This document shows positions 13,035 to 25,779 of a stretch of 64,000 nucleotides of DNA, piece after piece. How positions within the stretch are numbered: position 1 is the first letter of the stretch; every line of letters starts with the position of its first letter. The notes under the pieces are model-generated. The model made no database searches and was not told the DNA's origin. It saw only the letters and a list, made by a program, of their open reading frames with translations. Source of the DNA: Clusia tigrina (lineage: Eukaryota; Arthropoda; Insecta; Diptera; Clusiidae); the NCBI GenBank assembly GCA_920105625.2, contig OV050033.1, positions 4,568,001-4,632,000 of the forward strand. Reading direction: 5' to 3'. The translations under genes were made by a program, and so were the position numbers.

Positions 13035-14248
13035 TTAAAATAAGGAAACAAACTTCATAACCGCCTGTATCAGCACCTCAACTGACCACCCGTCACTAAT
13101 GGAGAAATTCGTCATACAAATTGTATTCTCTTCTCTGCTAATTGTGTCAGGACCTCTGAAATAAGCTTCCAAACGAAAACTTTCGCTGACTCCAATTGAA
13201 GAAATCTGGCCACAATGGGAACCACTGTAATGCAACAACGAAGCAGATATCAATTTCATCAGTGAGAATGAATGGCCTACAATACGGTAACCAATACCGA
13301 TGTCAAGGCACAAGATTGAAATTGATAACAATGCAGAGCGCCAAGCCGCCCACTCGAGGGGGAGGCTGCGGAGAAGTCGCCGAACAAATGTCAACAACAG
13401 CGGCAACAATTCTTTAACAAAAGTCAACACAGTTAGCGATAAATTGAAAGCAATTAATAAGTAATGCCAAACAAAACACAGTAGGCGGGAGGTAGGGGGC
13501 AATGTTTGTCGAAGAGCATGCGAGATGCCCATGAATACAAGCAGCGCAGGCAGCAAATCTCTGAGCTCCAGCAGCAACAGTCTTTGCTGGTTTATAGCCG
13601 CCGAAATTGTTTGTTTATTGAAAAATGATTGCGCTCCCTGGGAGCAACATCCGCACAAATGTGTCTATGTGTTTATGGGTGAGTGTGCTAGTGCCAGGCC
13701 ATGCCATGCCATCGCAAGCAACAGCGACTCCGAACCAATACCCAATGATGCTGATGCAGATGACGATAAGGCTCAGATAACTCGCACTGGCAACTGTATG
13801 GGAAGCGTGTCTTTTAAACTGTTCACAATGTTCACAGCGCTTGTTTCCGGCGTTCTCATTCTTGGTCTGCCTCTCGTTCTTTCATTCTGAGCTATTATTC
13901 TTCTCAATGTTGTTGTTGTCTTCATTGTTGCTAGCGATGTTGCTGCTGCGTTCATTTGTGCGCAAATGGATTTAGCATATCACCGAAATCAATCCGTTAA
14001 CAATTCATTCGGGGATTCGAGCTCAATTTTCATGCTGCGCTGCTCAGTGTGGCCCAGCCGTGCATTGTCTCGAATCTTGTCTAGCGGGCAGAGTTGAAGC
14101 CGCTGTTATCGCTTTGTTGTTGTCGCTTTAAGAGCCTATCAATTTTCCTCGAATTGTATGAGAATGGCCCGCCTCCCTGCTACCGCCTGCAGTCGTCACT
14201 CCAACCAGTCGAAAAGTTTAAATGCCCTCAGCCTGTTTGGTGAAATAA
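13035..14248. other. Open frames of unclear status downstream of GAPDH
   Basis: The minus strand holds a 207-codon frame (13035-13658), the longest after GAPDH, rich in Leu and Ser with several hydrophobic runs. An overlapping 121-codon plus-strand frame (13525-13890) also exists. Neither shows a signal peptide, known domain or codon use clearly unlike its background. The block is richer in G+C than its surroundings, which lengthens frames by chance. It is treated as non-coding. Confidence 0.35.
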
Positions 14249-14511
14249 AACACAGAGAAGCAAAGTTTACGTTTTATTAATTTTATTAAGCAGTGAATTG
14301 AATTAGAAATTATAGGAAAACATCCTGATTGCATATTTGAATTTGTTAAGCCTTTGGGCTAGAAATTTCTGTACTAACTTGAATCTTGGCATTACCTCCC
14401 GGGCCGTGTTGAGTGTCCGTGATGACACGATTCAATGTTGAAAAGTCAAAAGAAAACAATTAAAAAAAGGTTGCCTTGCTGTTTGCAAGTATTTTGAAGG
14501 ATAGACTGGAT
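14249..14511 (-). other. 3' UTR of the GAPDH gene with tandem poly(A) signals
   Basis: Two canonical AATAAA hexamers lie on the minus strand at 14282-14287 and 14273-14278, about 225 and 234 bp after the stop codon. Cleavage would be expected some 10-30 bp further on, so the left boundary is approximate. No long A-tract marks an old mRNA tail at the 3' end, so there is no direct sequence mark of a young processed copy. Confidence 0.6.
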
Positions 14512-15720
<1,209 letters not shown>

Positions 15721-15790
15721 CTTCAATTGTAGTTGAAACGGAGAATTGGGTGAATGAATAAGAAGAATGAATAAGAATAACGCGGATGAA

Positions 15791-15930
15791 ATAAGAAGAA
15801 CAAAGAGAAATGAATAAGAAGAACAAATAGAATATAAGATGAATTCGAGACTGAAGTACGATAAGAAGAACAAACAAAAATGAATAAGAAGAACAAGGAG
15901 CATATGAGGTGAATTCGAGACTGAAATACG
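15791..15930. repeat. Two tandem copies of a 70-bp unit
   Basis: Copies at 15791-15860 and 15861-15930 both begin ATAAGAAGAACAAA and both contain GAATTCGAGACTGAA near the end. They differ by about ten substitutions and no indels. The unit is itself built from smaller ATAAGAAGAAC-type repeats, which also spread leftward to about 15750. The array lies about 275 bp upstream of the GAPDH start codon. Confidence 0.92.
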
Positions 15931-16745
15931 ATCACTGTTTTAATTAAGTTGGGATAATAAACTGAAAAACAAGTCCTAGAGAAGATGCTTTAATATGGAA
16001 GGAAAAGATGAGCTGAAGTAAACGTTGGGGTTCAGTTGAGGAAGTTGAATTAGAGGTGATATTAAAGCTATTGGAACTTTTGCTGGAAATATATACATTT
16101 AAGAAAATAACTATAAATAACTCTCACCGAAGTAATCTAGAAGATGAACTGAATTTGAAGAACGGAACTATAAAATGAGGAGCGCTACAAAATTTCTTAT
16201 ACAAATCCGGCGCAGTTGGAAACTCGCACAATATTTGTACTGCCACATAATGTGACTTTAAAGATAAGATGAAGTGTACGATGCTGCAACTTTTTGTGGA
16301 ATGAAGTTAGAAATATTCCAAAAATCTATGTAGCAAAATGTGAACTAAAGTAGAGGATGAGTTGAGTTCAATGACCAAAAATAAGAAAAGTTTCCTACTA
16401 TGATGAATAATATAACGAAGCACAGATGAAATAATTGAACGCTGTGTGATGTCAAATATGTGAAGATGAAGAGAAAGGGAAGATGGATCATTCGGTGATG
16501 TGGTGATAATGAATCATGATAATATATGAAATATTCTCTTACAACAAAAAAAAAAAAACAAACGACTGAAATTAAATCTAATTCATGGAAAGATTGTGAG
16601 AATGATCTAAAAGTGATTATGGCGACGGAAACGATAAAAAATATTATATGAACTTAAAGATGAATTGACTGACTCATGCAGTTGATTTGAGAACATGCTT
16701 TAATGAGAGAAATCAGAAGAATTGAAATGATTTATTCATACCCTA
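15931..16745. repeat. Purine-rich (A+G on plus strand) tract
   Basis: Through most of this stretch the plus strand is strongly biased to A and G (GAAGATGAAG-like words), with a 13-base A run near 16547. The bias starts near 15700 in the tandem repeats. Leftward-transcribed RNA would be pyrimidine-rich here. No coding signal was seen. Confidence 0.55.
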
Positions 16746-17682
16746 CACTTGTATTTATTTATTTATTTTTTTTCATACCCTACCTTATCTTACCCCTACT
16801 CTAACTTAGTGGTGCATAATTACTTCGGAGATATGATTTTAACGTTCACAATGAGCATGTTATTTATTTCCTGATTGAGTCAGGGCGCTCCTCTGCGTCC
16901 TATTTTTTTTTTTAAATAATAGCTGAAAAAATATCGAGCTGATAGTTTATAAAAAAAAACATATTGAATATATTATCAACATATAATTCTCTGATATTGG
17001 CAGTTTGAATAACAGTGATGAACGTTACTAAAGAACCAAAAGCTATTTGCCTGATTTTTGATAGGAAAGTGAGCTGGAACACCTGTTGAAGATGAAACAA
17101 ATTTATTGCAAATATGAAGACTGATACGTCCGTTCGACTTATTACAAAGGAGCATATCTGAACAACCAAAAGAGTCTCATGATAAAATTGTATATGTAAT
17201 CGGGCTTCACTAACCGTATGAGCCCTTGAAAGATTGTTGGAAATCAGACCCCAAAACTCGTCCACTTTCCACAAAGTTAATTTCTTGAAAAGAGACCTGC
17301 TTGAGTTATAAGATGACATTGAAAAGATTCATTGATAGTTACAGAGTAAATTTCTCCTCTACCTCATAAAAGCGATCTGAGATCTATGTTCATTTTATAG
17401 TCGAACCAAATTATGATAGACAAAGGAAACAAAGAAACTTCCAAATACAGACTTCACCAAACAACAAGCAAAGTTATTTGTGGAGTGAAAGCAAATGAGC
17501 AGCATGAAATGAAGAAACATAAAAAGCTTCTGCATGCGCCTTAAGAAATTTAATTAAATAAAAAAGGAGGGTAAACCGAGAAGCACACACCGCAAACATA
17601 AAAATAGGAAAGAACAACGAAAACCAAATGTAAATAAATGCAATTGAAACCAAACGAATGGGAAAAAAGAGAGCAGACACGA
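16746..17682. other. Non-coding stretch, nothing recognised
   Basis: A 135-codon minus-strand frame (16912-17319) shows no recognisable domain. No repeats or RNA genes were recognised. Confidence 0.45.
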
Positions 17683-17748
17683 GGAGTGGTAGACAGGCGA
17701 GGAGGTAGACAGGTGGGGAGGTAGACAGGCGGGGAGGTAGACAGGAGG
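17683..17748. repeat. 17-bp minisatellite, about four units
   Basis: Units of the form GGAGGTAGACAGGCGGG recur at 17-bp spacing. Translation on the minus strand gives Pro-Leu-Ser-Thr-rich frames in all three phases, which explains the long overlapping frames between 17.47 and 17.80 kb without a gene. Confidence 0.9.
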
Positions 17749-19395
17749 ACCGGTAAAACGCAAGGAAAACTAAGCGCAGGCACAACAATTCCTCGGAGTC
17801 CAATTACAGCTGAAAATTTACGAGGAAGTGCACTTTCACCTTATAAACCGGAGTCACCGTAGACCACGGATAGACAGAGGAAGAAAGGGAGATGGGGTAC
17901 GTGGCAGCACTCCCATGTGATTAGGGTTTCAAAATTTGTTTAATGCAATTAGTCCAAGTCGCCGAGTCTATGCAGTCAACGGGAGAAGAGTGTGTTACGA
18001 GTATGGAAACCTGTACTTAAATATTGCTATTTATGTGCATGTGTGTCCAGGATTATGGGTACATAATGCATGCGGCTTCTCCCTCACGGGACACGGAAAG
18101 GTGTGTTTCAGTGTTATAAATGAGCTTTGATGCACTCACACGTCACGGGGCGAGACTTTGTTTTACGTATGAATTACAATGGTAGTTAGTATCATTCGAG
18201 AATGGAGCAATAATTTAAGGACTTGGCTTATATCCTAAATGAATTCTGGATATGTACAGGAAGAAACTAAGCGACTTACAAATCAACAATTCCAACGTTT
18301 TCTGGGTATGTGAGGAATTTCTCATTCATAAGCAATCATTAAGAAAATTTCTCGTATTATAAAGGAAGATAGGAAATGAAAAAATTAATGTAAACACCAA
18401 CTGAAGGAGAGCTTCAGCTTCTAATCCTTTTGAGACAAGCCCTAGGCAAAACAGGGCTCGACTAGAAGTAACTCAGAACTCGACAACTGTGAATGGAAGT
18501 TTACAAGCAGGGCTGCTAATCTAGGAAAATGCTAACCTTAATTGGGAATCACAGCTCCCACTACAAGAGTGGCTTGAAGGTACTCAAGTAAACAAATTTG
18601 GAGACCAAAAAATATGTTCATAAAAACTCCGAAAAAAATCCAAAGAAAACAAATTCAAAGGAGCCAAAAAATATTTACGATGTTATGAATAACATTCAAC
18701 TTTCTTAATTTAAGGAAGCGGGCACCTCACGCTTCCCTACTTAACCCGACACTTTTGTTTATAGAAAAACAAAAACAACGGTAAACAAACAACAACAGCA
18801 GCAGGAGCAACAAAATCAACAAGCACGACAATAAAACGCTGTAAAATATGGCACAGGAATGCACAGTTTACGCACATGCCTGAGTTGCACGCTATAAAAC
18901 GATACCCCACGGGTAAGGATGTAAGTACAGGCATGAGAACAGGGACAGCAATAGGGATAAGGATAAGGATAAGAATAAGTATGGCAACGAAATGTGCCCA
19001 TATATTTTAAGGGAAACAACAACAAGCTCACTGCATTTGCAAAATCAGCCCAGCGTCCTGCAGGATGCTGTTTATGCCCACATTTTTTATGCATGACTGT
19101 GTGCGTATACTAGAGGAGGGGCGGGCAGAAGTGGTGTGAGTACACGTTTAAGGACATTTTATTATGCACTGTACTTTGTTTTAGAGCCGCTTCCTAAGGT
19201 TGCCTCCAAGCTGTAGTTCCATACTTTGCAAGTCAATTTCAAGTTTGTTTGTGTCTGTCGAGCTATATTAAAGGAGCTCCTTTGTTCATTGTAGGTGATA
19301 TTATTCTAACGTTTTAAAGTCAGAGCAGATGTTCGCGAGGGAGCATGTGAGAGTCTATGCATATTTGAAGTACTTCCTAGTGAACTTAAAGTCCT
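17749..19395. other. Non-coding stretch with a short GATAAG repeat
   Basis: A short imperfect hexanucleotide run (GGATAAGGATAAG) sits at about 18952-18980. Otherwise no gene, RNA or mobile element was recognised. Confidence 0.45.
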
Positions 19396-19535
19396 AAAGT
19401 GGCTTAAAGTCCTAACAATGGTCATGTCAAGTTCCACAAACCAGCTTCGAACAGGTCCTTTTAGCAATGCTGCTCATATAAAGTGTCTTAAAGTCCTGAC
19501 AATGGCCATGTCGAGTTCCACAAAGCAGCTTCGAC
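19396..19535. repeat. Two-copy 84-bp direct repeat
   Basis: The block starting AAAGTGGCTTAAAGTCCT at 19396 recurs at about 19480. Both copies end with the shared CAGCTTCGA (19442-19450 and 19526-19534), so the second copy is partial. Differences are point changes. No coding frame is maintained. Confidence 0.88.
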
Positions 19536-20961
19536 GATTGAAGAGAGCTTTCTGTGGACAAACTCACTTTACATAAATCGAGTGTAGAAAATATTGTATG
19601 ATATATATTTAATGTCCCTACTTGCCCTTCCTCTTTCCTGTCTTACTCTGTAGCTTCTCGAAGTTAATGTACTCGTTCCCTTGTATAGAATACAGATACC
19701 TTAAATATGAACTCTTACCAGTTGGAAACCCTTTAAGTAAATAAGGACAATGTTATTTTATTAAAAGCTTATTCCAATATAGAGATCTTCTTGCTTGTCT
19801 TATTATATATGAATTTGCTATGAATGTTTAAAAATATATTTTGCAAATGATTTACAGTTTGGTCCTTCGAAGTAATGCGTCATTTTTTATACCCTCACAC
19901 AAGACTGTCTTACAAAACACGAATACCAAATACTTTTAATAACGCCATTGACGACTTCACCAAAAACTCCTTCCCATAAAAGCAACAACAAAGCATGGTA
20001 TCCTCATTTAAGCCTTGAACCAACTCAAAGAACATGTAAAGTGACGCTTTGACTGCGGGAGTGCTTTCTGCCATCAGCCAAACGAGCGACATTTGACGTT
20101 TGGCGCATAATATTTATATTTCATTTCCTGAAAAGCGCCCATTAAGGAGACAACAACAACGAAATGGCATACGTGTATGTGTGCAACACATGGCTACGCA
20201 GTAAGTAGAATCACAGTCAATTTATGTAGGAGACAGTGGCGGATTCCGGATTTCACCTTCGCAAACAATTCCCAAAATTTTGGTTTTTGCAGTTTTGTTA
20301 AACAAATGAAGCGAACTCGCTGCGGTAATAGACCAACAAGAAAGCAGTTGGCACCCGCATGGGTCCACCACTGGAACAGGGGGCCTATGAAGGTACACAT
20401 GAGTACCATCTTGCTGAAAATGTAACTAAGCCAGGGGAGTGTAGCACTAGAGACACACGAGTACATCCACGTATATACACACGCACACAACCATCGCAGC
20501 TCCCACACCCACCCATGCAATGATAGGAGAATGGCGTTTGTCTGTAAACATAATTTGTTGTTGTTCTTTTATTACTCATATCATATTTCACTTGAGTTGA
20601 AAACAAAACACGGCGTTATTAGTCACATTTGTTTATGCGGAAGTGTGTTTGTGTGTGTGTTTGCGTTTGCGTTTGAATGTGTGAGTAATTTTTCCATGCT
20701 GTAATTATGCGCATATGACTTTCATGTTGTCATTTGGCGACCTTTTTTGTGGTCTTTGTTGTAGCTCCACCTCCCTTTGGCGGTTTTTATAACTTAATTT
20801 GCACAGAAATGGCATAATTCTGGAAAAGGTTCAACTGTGATTTGTCCACAGGAATTTTTGTCGGTTGTTTATTTGTTAAAGTATAGTATATTAAAGTAAA
20901 ATACCATGAAGAAGGGATCTCAGAGGAGTATCAACATTTCATATGAGAAAACTTCTTCCCC
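19536..20961. other. Non-coding stretch, nothing recognised
   Basis: Only a short GT-rich microsatellite near 20.65 kb stands out. Reading frames are short and without motifs. Confidence 0.45.
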
Positions 20962-21012
20962 AACCTAGGTGAGGTTAGACTGGCCCACATATAGACATGC
21001 AAGGTCCTGCCT
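20962..21012 (-). mobile_element. LINE 3'-end fragment, inverted copy
   Basis: The sequence GAGGTTAGACTGGCCCACATA, followed by TAGACATGCAAGGTCC, is the reverse-complement layout of the tail at 9921-9985. It lacks the central GGCC-palindrome section and carries several substitutions. It is a short, old retrotransposon 3' tail with no coding part nearby. Confidence 0.55.
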
Positions 21013-23152
21013 CCCCAACCAAAGTAAATACAAAATTAATAAATATTTACTTAATAAAAGTTTGCTCACGCTATGAATACTGCCAACCCTGTGCTCAGTT
21101 CGACACATAGAGTAACTCTATTATTCGAAAACAGTAACAAAACTGAGATATAGAAGGAGATAATCAGGTAGCACTGGAGATAATAAGTAGGTCCTGTTTC
21201 TTGCCTCTCTCGCACTTTCAGTTTCATTATCTCCATCTCTCTGTGTCTTCTGAGACCACCTCAATTAGTTTACAAAGAGAAGATTGGATTCTTCATTACC
21301 TTTAGAGGAAAATGCATCTATTTGTTTCCTTTTTCCAGAGTGAACGTAAATGAGAGTGATGAAAAATCTGGAATTTCTCGATTGCATAAAAAAATAATGC
21401 ATTTGTGTATATCTCAGAGAAAAATGTACCAATCACACAGGACTCTCAAAACCGTCCAAGTAAGAGGAATCACTAGTTTTCACACTTAAAGAACCGTCTT
21501 CTAAAATGCCTGCTGAAATTTTAACTGAATGTTTGAATAAAACTCATGCTTTGAACTCTAATGAGGCTTCTGTTGGCTTTTCATTCGAGATTGTTAAAAC
21601 GTCCTAAATTGGTGACACGACACTTTTTCATTGATGTCCTTTGCATGAAGAGAAACCGCCACATTATGAAAGCGTGAGGAGCTTAAGAGGTGAAAGGGTA
21701 AAAAGCATCGCAGCAGTGAACATTTTTGAAGAAAGGATGGCTCTAATTTTAGAATCAATCAATGCAGAAGACCATTTTTACAGAAATTTTTCACTTTAAT
21801 TGATGGATGCCCGGCAAGGGCACACGCTGAACGTAATTAACTGAGTGTGACGTGGACGGAAGGAACTCAATGAAACTGATTTAAAGCACACATTTTCAAG
21901 TGCATTAAATTCATGAAGTTATTGATGCAAACTCTTGAATTATTGTAGAATAATTTAGCGCACTCCTCTGTTTTCCATCAAATGTTTCCAGCTGTGCCAG
22001 CAGAGTTTATTTTTAAACAGAACAGCCAAGCAGGGGCGTCGCACCAATTGCAGTTGCGGGCCATTTTAAAAGCAATTCGATAATTCACAAAGAAGCGTGC
22101 GTTGATTAACAGAATAGATATCGACCATAAAGGAATCGTTTAGGCAAATACTGAAAAGAGTGAAGGAATGTTTATGGGAAAGTTTAAATTTTGTGTGTAT
22201 TTTCGTCAGTATTTCAGTCTTTTTTTTAGTATTGGTTATCGGCAACCCAGATGTTCACAGTGATTATATTAATAATCCTCGTTGTATACTCCTTCCATAC
22301 AAATACAACATAATTTTATTTGCATAATTACTAAGTATGTACATATTTTATAAACTGATATGAAAGCGCCTATCAATCTATAAAAATAAAGGTGGCACAT
22401 CCTTGAAGCAATATTCTTGTTTTGTCCAATGATCTTCTGTACGAGCTTTGAGGGGTATGTACACAATTTGATGCTCTTTGCTTTTCCGTAGTTATGAAAG
22501 TTCCTCATATCACCAGGGACATTCGAAGAGGGGGGGAAAGACTACGCAAGGCTCTTATGCGATGAGTTCATAATCTCATAACTCACCTATAGTTCTAAGT
22601 TTCCGAAACTAACCCACTGCTTTGAATAAAATGCCACCATTTATCGATTAATTTGTGAGAATATTCTTAAACGGCTTTTGACAAAACAAGACTAGCACGG
22701 CTTTGGTGTGTTGTAGTTAAGCTGGAAAGTTATCCAGAACTTTCCACTCGTTCTTATGTCAAACATCAAGTCTGTTTACTGCAACTCAGCCTCTTATAGT
22801 GCGCTACTACAGACGCGGACCGCCAGTGGGTCACACCTGCTCCAGATTTGTATCTGAGCTACCGCTCAACCGCTGCCAGCTTTTCATATTTTATCTGACA
22901 GACAGAGTAATGAAGCACATTTGCCTTAAATAACACATTTTTATTTTTGTTTCAAGCAAGGAGTTCCTATTTTGATGGCCTTCATGCAAAAACTGAATCA
23001 ATTTCATTTGATTTCTCATAATGGGCACAGTCATTCTGCCAATTCCATATGCCGAAAATTGTAATTCGAAAATGGGTTTGATTGCGGAGAGAAATATCGA
23101 ATCATTTATTAATACTTATAATTAATGTACACAGCTTAGGAGATGTTCATAC
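21013..23152. other. Non-coding stretch, nothing recognised
   Basis: No gene, RNA gene or clear transposon end was identified on either strand. Confidence 0.45.
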
Positions 23153-23310
23153 TGGAGAATACAGAGAAATAACTCTTGTTTTGCGCACACTTACACATAT
23201 GCAAAACTGTAGTAGTGTGGCTAATTTTCTTCAGAACCAATGATAAACAAACACTTTTTTTGAAACGTCCGAAAATTTGACATTTAAGTGTCGCTTCTCT
23301 GTATTCTCCG
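23153..23310. mobile_element. hAT-type miniature inverted-repeat element, 158 bp
   Basis: A perfect 15-bp terminal inverted repeat, GGAGAATACAGAGAA, opens at 23154 and closes at 23309. The flanking octamers GTTCATAC (23145-23152) and GCCTATAC (23311-23318) match at five of eight sites and differ by three transitions, consistent with an old 8-bp target duplication. The left octamer fits the nTnnnnAn preference known for hAT elements. The interior (about 125 bp) has no coding frame. The termini match those of the elements at 36884-37129 and 40569-40735, but the interior is unrelated to them, so it is a sister family or a deletion derivative of another region of the same parent. Confidence 0.8.
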
Positions 23311-25310
23311 GCCTATACTTTGGACGCAATACTTTGAATCCAAACCAATAGATGGCGATCTACAAAAGTGACCCTGAAAGTATGCAATCAAATATCACAT
23401 ATTTGCAATATTAGGTCAATAATTTATAAGAAAGAATCATTTTAGAAACTATAAACGAAAAGAGAAAACAAACTGCAGTCTAAGTGCCGGCCGTAGAGGA
23501 CATTTCTGGGAGCTATTTCGTTATTTCGGTTTTTTCACTTATCCCGGTCATAACTTTTGCGGACACCCCTCCAGTTGCACATGTCCCTGACATAGTTTTT
23601 ATACCATTTTTAAAAGTGTCCTCCCACCCCACCTGGCAATGAAACAGCTCCTTGCTAGAATATATGCATAAAATTCAACCCCACTCCTTTTCTATATGAA
23701 CAAATTTTAGTGCGACTTTTTCGTTGGATCAGGGTGTTTGGCCCGCATTATTTTGTGTCTTAAATAATATTCTAAAAATAAACATCAAATTCCAAGTTCA
23801 TTTTAGGATTTTTTCAGAAGAGTTTCTTGGTTTTTTGAGCACCCTTCAAACATGTTTTTAATCTTGTGCTCTTAACTGAAAGGTTTTCGTTTTACTTCAT
23901 CATGTCGCTGAGTGGGATTCACTGGCGCTGCCCAATAATTTGTTCTCTAATTGAAACAAATTGGACTCTGTTTGACTAGACACACTCATTCCTTTTCGTT
24001 TTGCATAGGGCGTGGCCCCAAATGCACACCACTAGTCCTAATTACATGTCTAGTTAACAGCTCGTGTAATTTACGCCACTTTAAAAGTCGTTTTATGGCG
24101 GAGTTTCGTGCAAAAGTGCCGTCAATACTGAAATAGAATCAAAGGACATGCCACCACCATCAGAGCGGACCAGCGCAGCACACATAAAAATACTAATTAA
24201 TGTGCAGACCAGACCAGACCGGACCGTGCCAGACCGGATCGGCCGTCAGAGTCTGGGTAGAGGCAAAGGGCACTCGCATAGATGCCCCTAACAAACTGGT
24301 ACCAATTGCAGCGTTTAAGGACAGTTCGGTCGAACAACTTCGCAGTCCCGCCCGCTTTGCTAGCTTAAGTAAATGGAAGCAAACGGCAGCGCTAGGGAAT
24401 GGTCGTATGCAAAGTGAGCGTGGCTGTGTGCAACATGACGGATTACCACATTTGAGTTTTTACAAAAATAAATTTAAAAGGAAATTCTAAATTAATTTTC
24501 ACTGCCACGCCAGTAAACGTAAACACGCTCGAGCAGATCTGAAAACACTCGGAACAGGGAAATTATTTGCCCAGTAGCTGCACCCACACGCATGCATTAA
24601 GCAAATTACTACACGCTTTTGATTTATTAGCGCGCTGCCAGCATTTCAGTTCAGTTCGAAAAGCGCTTTTCGGCAATCCTGCCTCGGTGTGTATCCTGCG
24701 TGGATGTTAACATGAACATGTGCAAATGTTCTGCAATTGCGGTCGGCGTTTATTACTTTATTTTATTTAAAACTCACTCCCATGTTAAGTGCACACAAAG
24801 CATTCATTTCGTAATAATTCATGTTGAGGTCATTAAAGCGGTCATTTAAGAGTACGAGGTCGTTTTTTATAAGTATTAAAAGCAGACCTCGCAGCGGATA
24901 CACACGAATTCACAATTTTCTGCCATTCATTGTCCAACACGGAAAGGGTCTACAGAGCGTTATGTCCAGTAATGATCAGTTAATGTTTTTATTACAAATT
25001 CAAAATTATAATTCCACTCTGCAAACAGGCTGTCCTAATCTCTAGGATAAATCGTATCCGCCCACTTAAATAGGCACTCAAAGTCAGTGTATATGGAGGA
25101 GGTATAAAATACTAATATCCTGCACAATGAAGCTATGTCCTGCACAAGGCAAACATTGTTTTCAACTCTCTTTGCGAATTTAGAATAATATGAAAATATA
25201 CTTTGTTTTCCCTTGAATGCATTTGAATCAGTTGATTCGTTCTTCAGCAAAGCAAATGCTTCCAAAGCTTGATTGTGTTAAATAAGAAGCCGGTTTCTAT
25301 GGCTTTGGTC
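23311..25310. other. Non-coding stretch, nothing recognised
   Basis: A short ACCAGACC repeat lies at about 24204-24243. Otherwise no supported feature was found. The 96-codon frame at 24200-24490 runs across that repeat and has no motif. Confidence 0.45.
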
Positions 25311-25356
25311 CCTAATATCTGCTTGATTGCTTTCCTAATATCTGCTTGATTGCTTT
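25311..25356. repeat. Perfect tandem duplication of 23 bp
   Basis: The 23-bp unit beginning CCTAATATCTGCTTG occurs twice without mismatch at 25311-25333 and 25334-25356. Perfect identity suggests a recent slippage or replication event. Confidence 0.95.
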
Positions 25357-25607
25357 CATTCCTTGAGTCAATTGAGTCATTCTTGCTTTCAAACTCATTC
25401 TCATTCATTGTGGACATTCTGGAGTCCGCAAACAAATCGCACCACTTGTTTTTTCCACTGCAGTTTGCAAACAGTGCCGCCATTCTCCTGGAACTCATTC
25501 TACGAATCAGCAAAGACAGAGAAAAGTGTTTGAACTACTTCACTCCTAAGAAACCAGCTGCCTGCCACCAACCGCACAAAAGTAATATAGTCATGTATTG
25601 CTAGGAG

Positions 25608-25659
25608 GGGTCCGCTGACCATACTACCCCCCGGAGAAGTACTACCGTGCGGCGGACCC
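25608..25659. repeat. G+C-rich island with 8-bp inverted repeat
   Basis: The short block from about 25601 to 25670 is far richer in G+C than its neighbours. It holds GGGTCCGC (25608-25615) and GCGGACCC (25652-25659), an 8-bp perfect inverted pair. It lies immediately beside the 35-bp hairpin at 25671. Read on the minus strand, it could be the end of a transposon coding region followed by a polypurine-like GGGGGGTAG, but this is not certain. Confidence 0.5.
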
Positions 25660-25670
25660 GCGGGGGAGGC

Positions 25671-25779
25671 AATCAAACCAAAATATGGGCCGGAAGAACG
25701 AATCCAAAATATTGATTGATAGCTCTCACTCCACTATATTATAGGGATTCGTTCTTCCGGCCCATATTTTGGTTTGATT
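25671..25779. repeat. Perfect 35-bp inverted repeat with 39-nt loop
   Basis: The left arm (25671-25705, beginning AATCAAACCAAAATATGGGC) is exactly complementary to the right arm (25745-25779), with no mismatch and no bulge. The intervening 39 nt would form the loop. Identity stops abruptly at both outer ends. RNA from either strand would form a stable hairpin. It may be two fragments of one element placed head to head, or a foldback end. No recognised family was matched. Confidence 0.93.

Noticed and set aside
13035..13658. 207-codon minus-strand reading frame
   Set aside because: Longest frame after GAPDH, but no domain, signal peptide, splice context or distinctive codon use. A G+C-richer patch makes a chance frame of this size plausible.
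17474..17803. Pro/Leu/Ser-rich frames in three phases
   Set aside because: Translation of a 17-bp minisatellite and a purine-rich strand.
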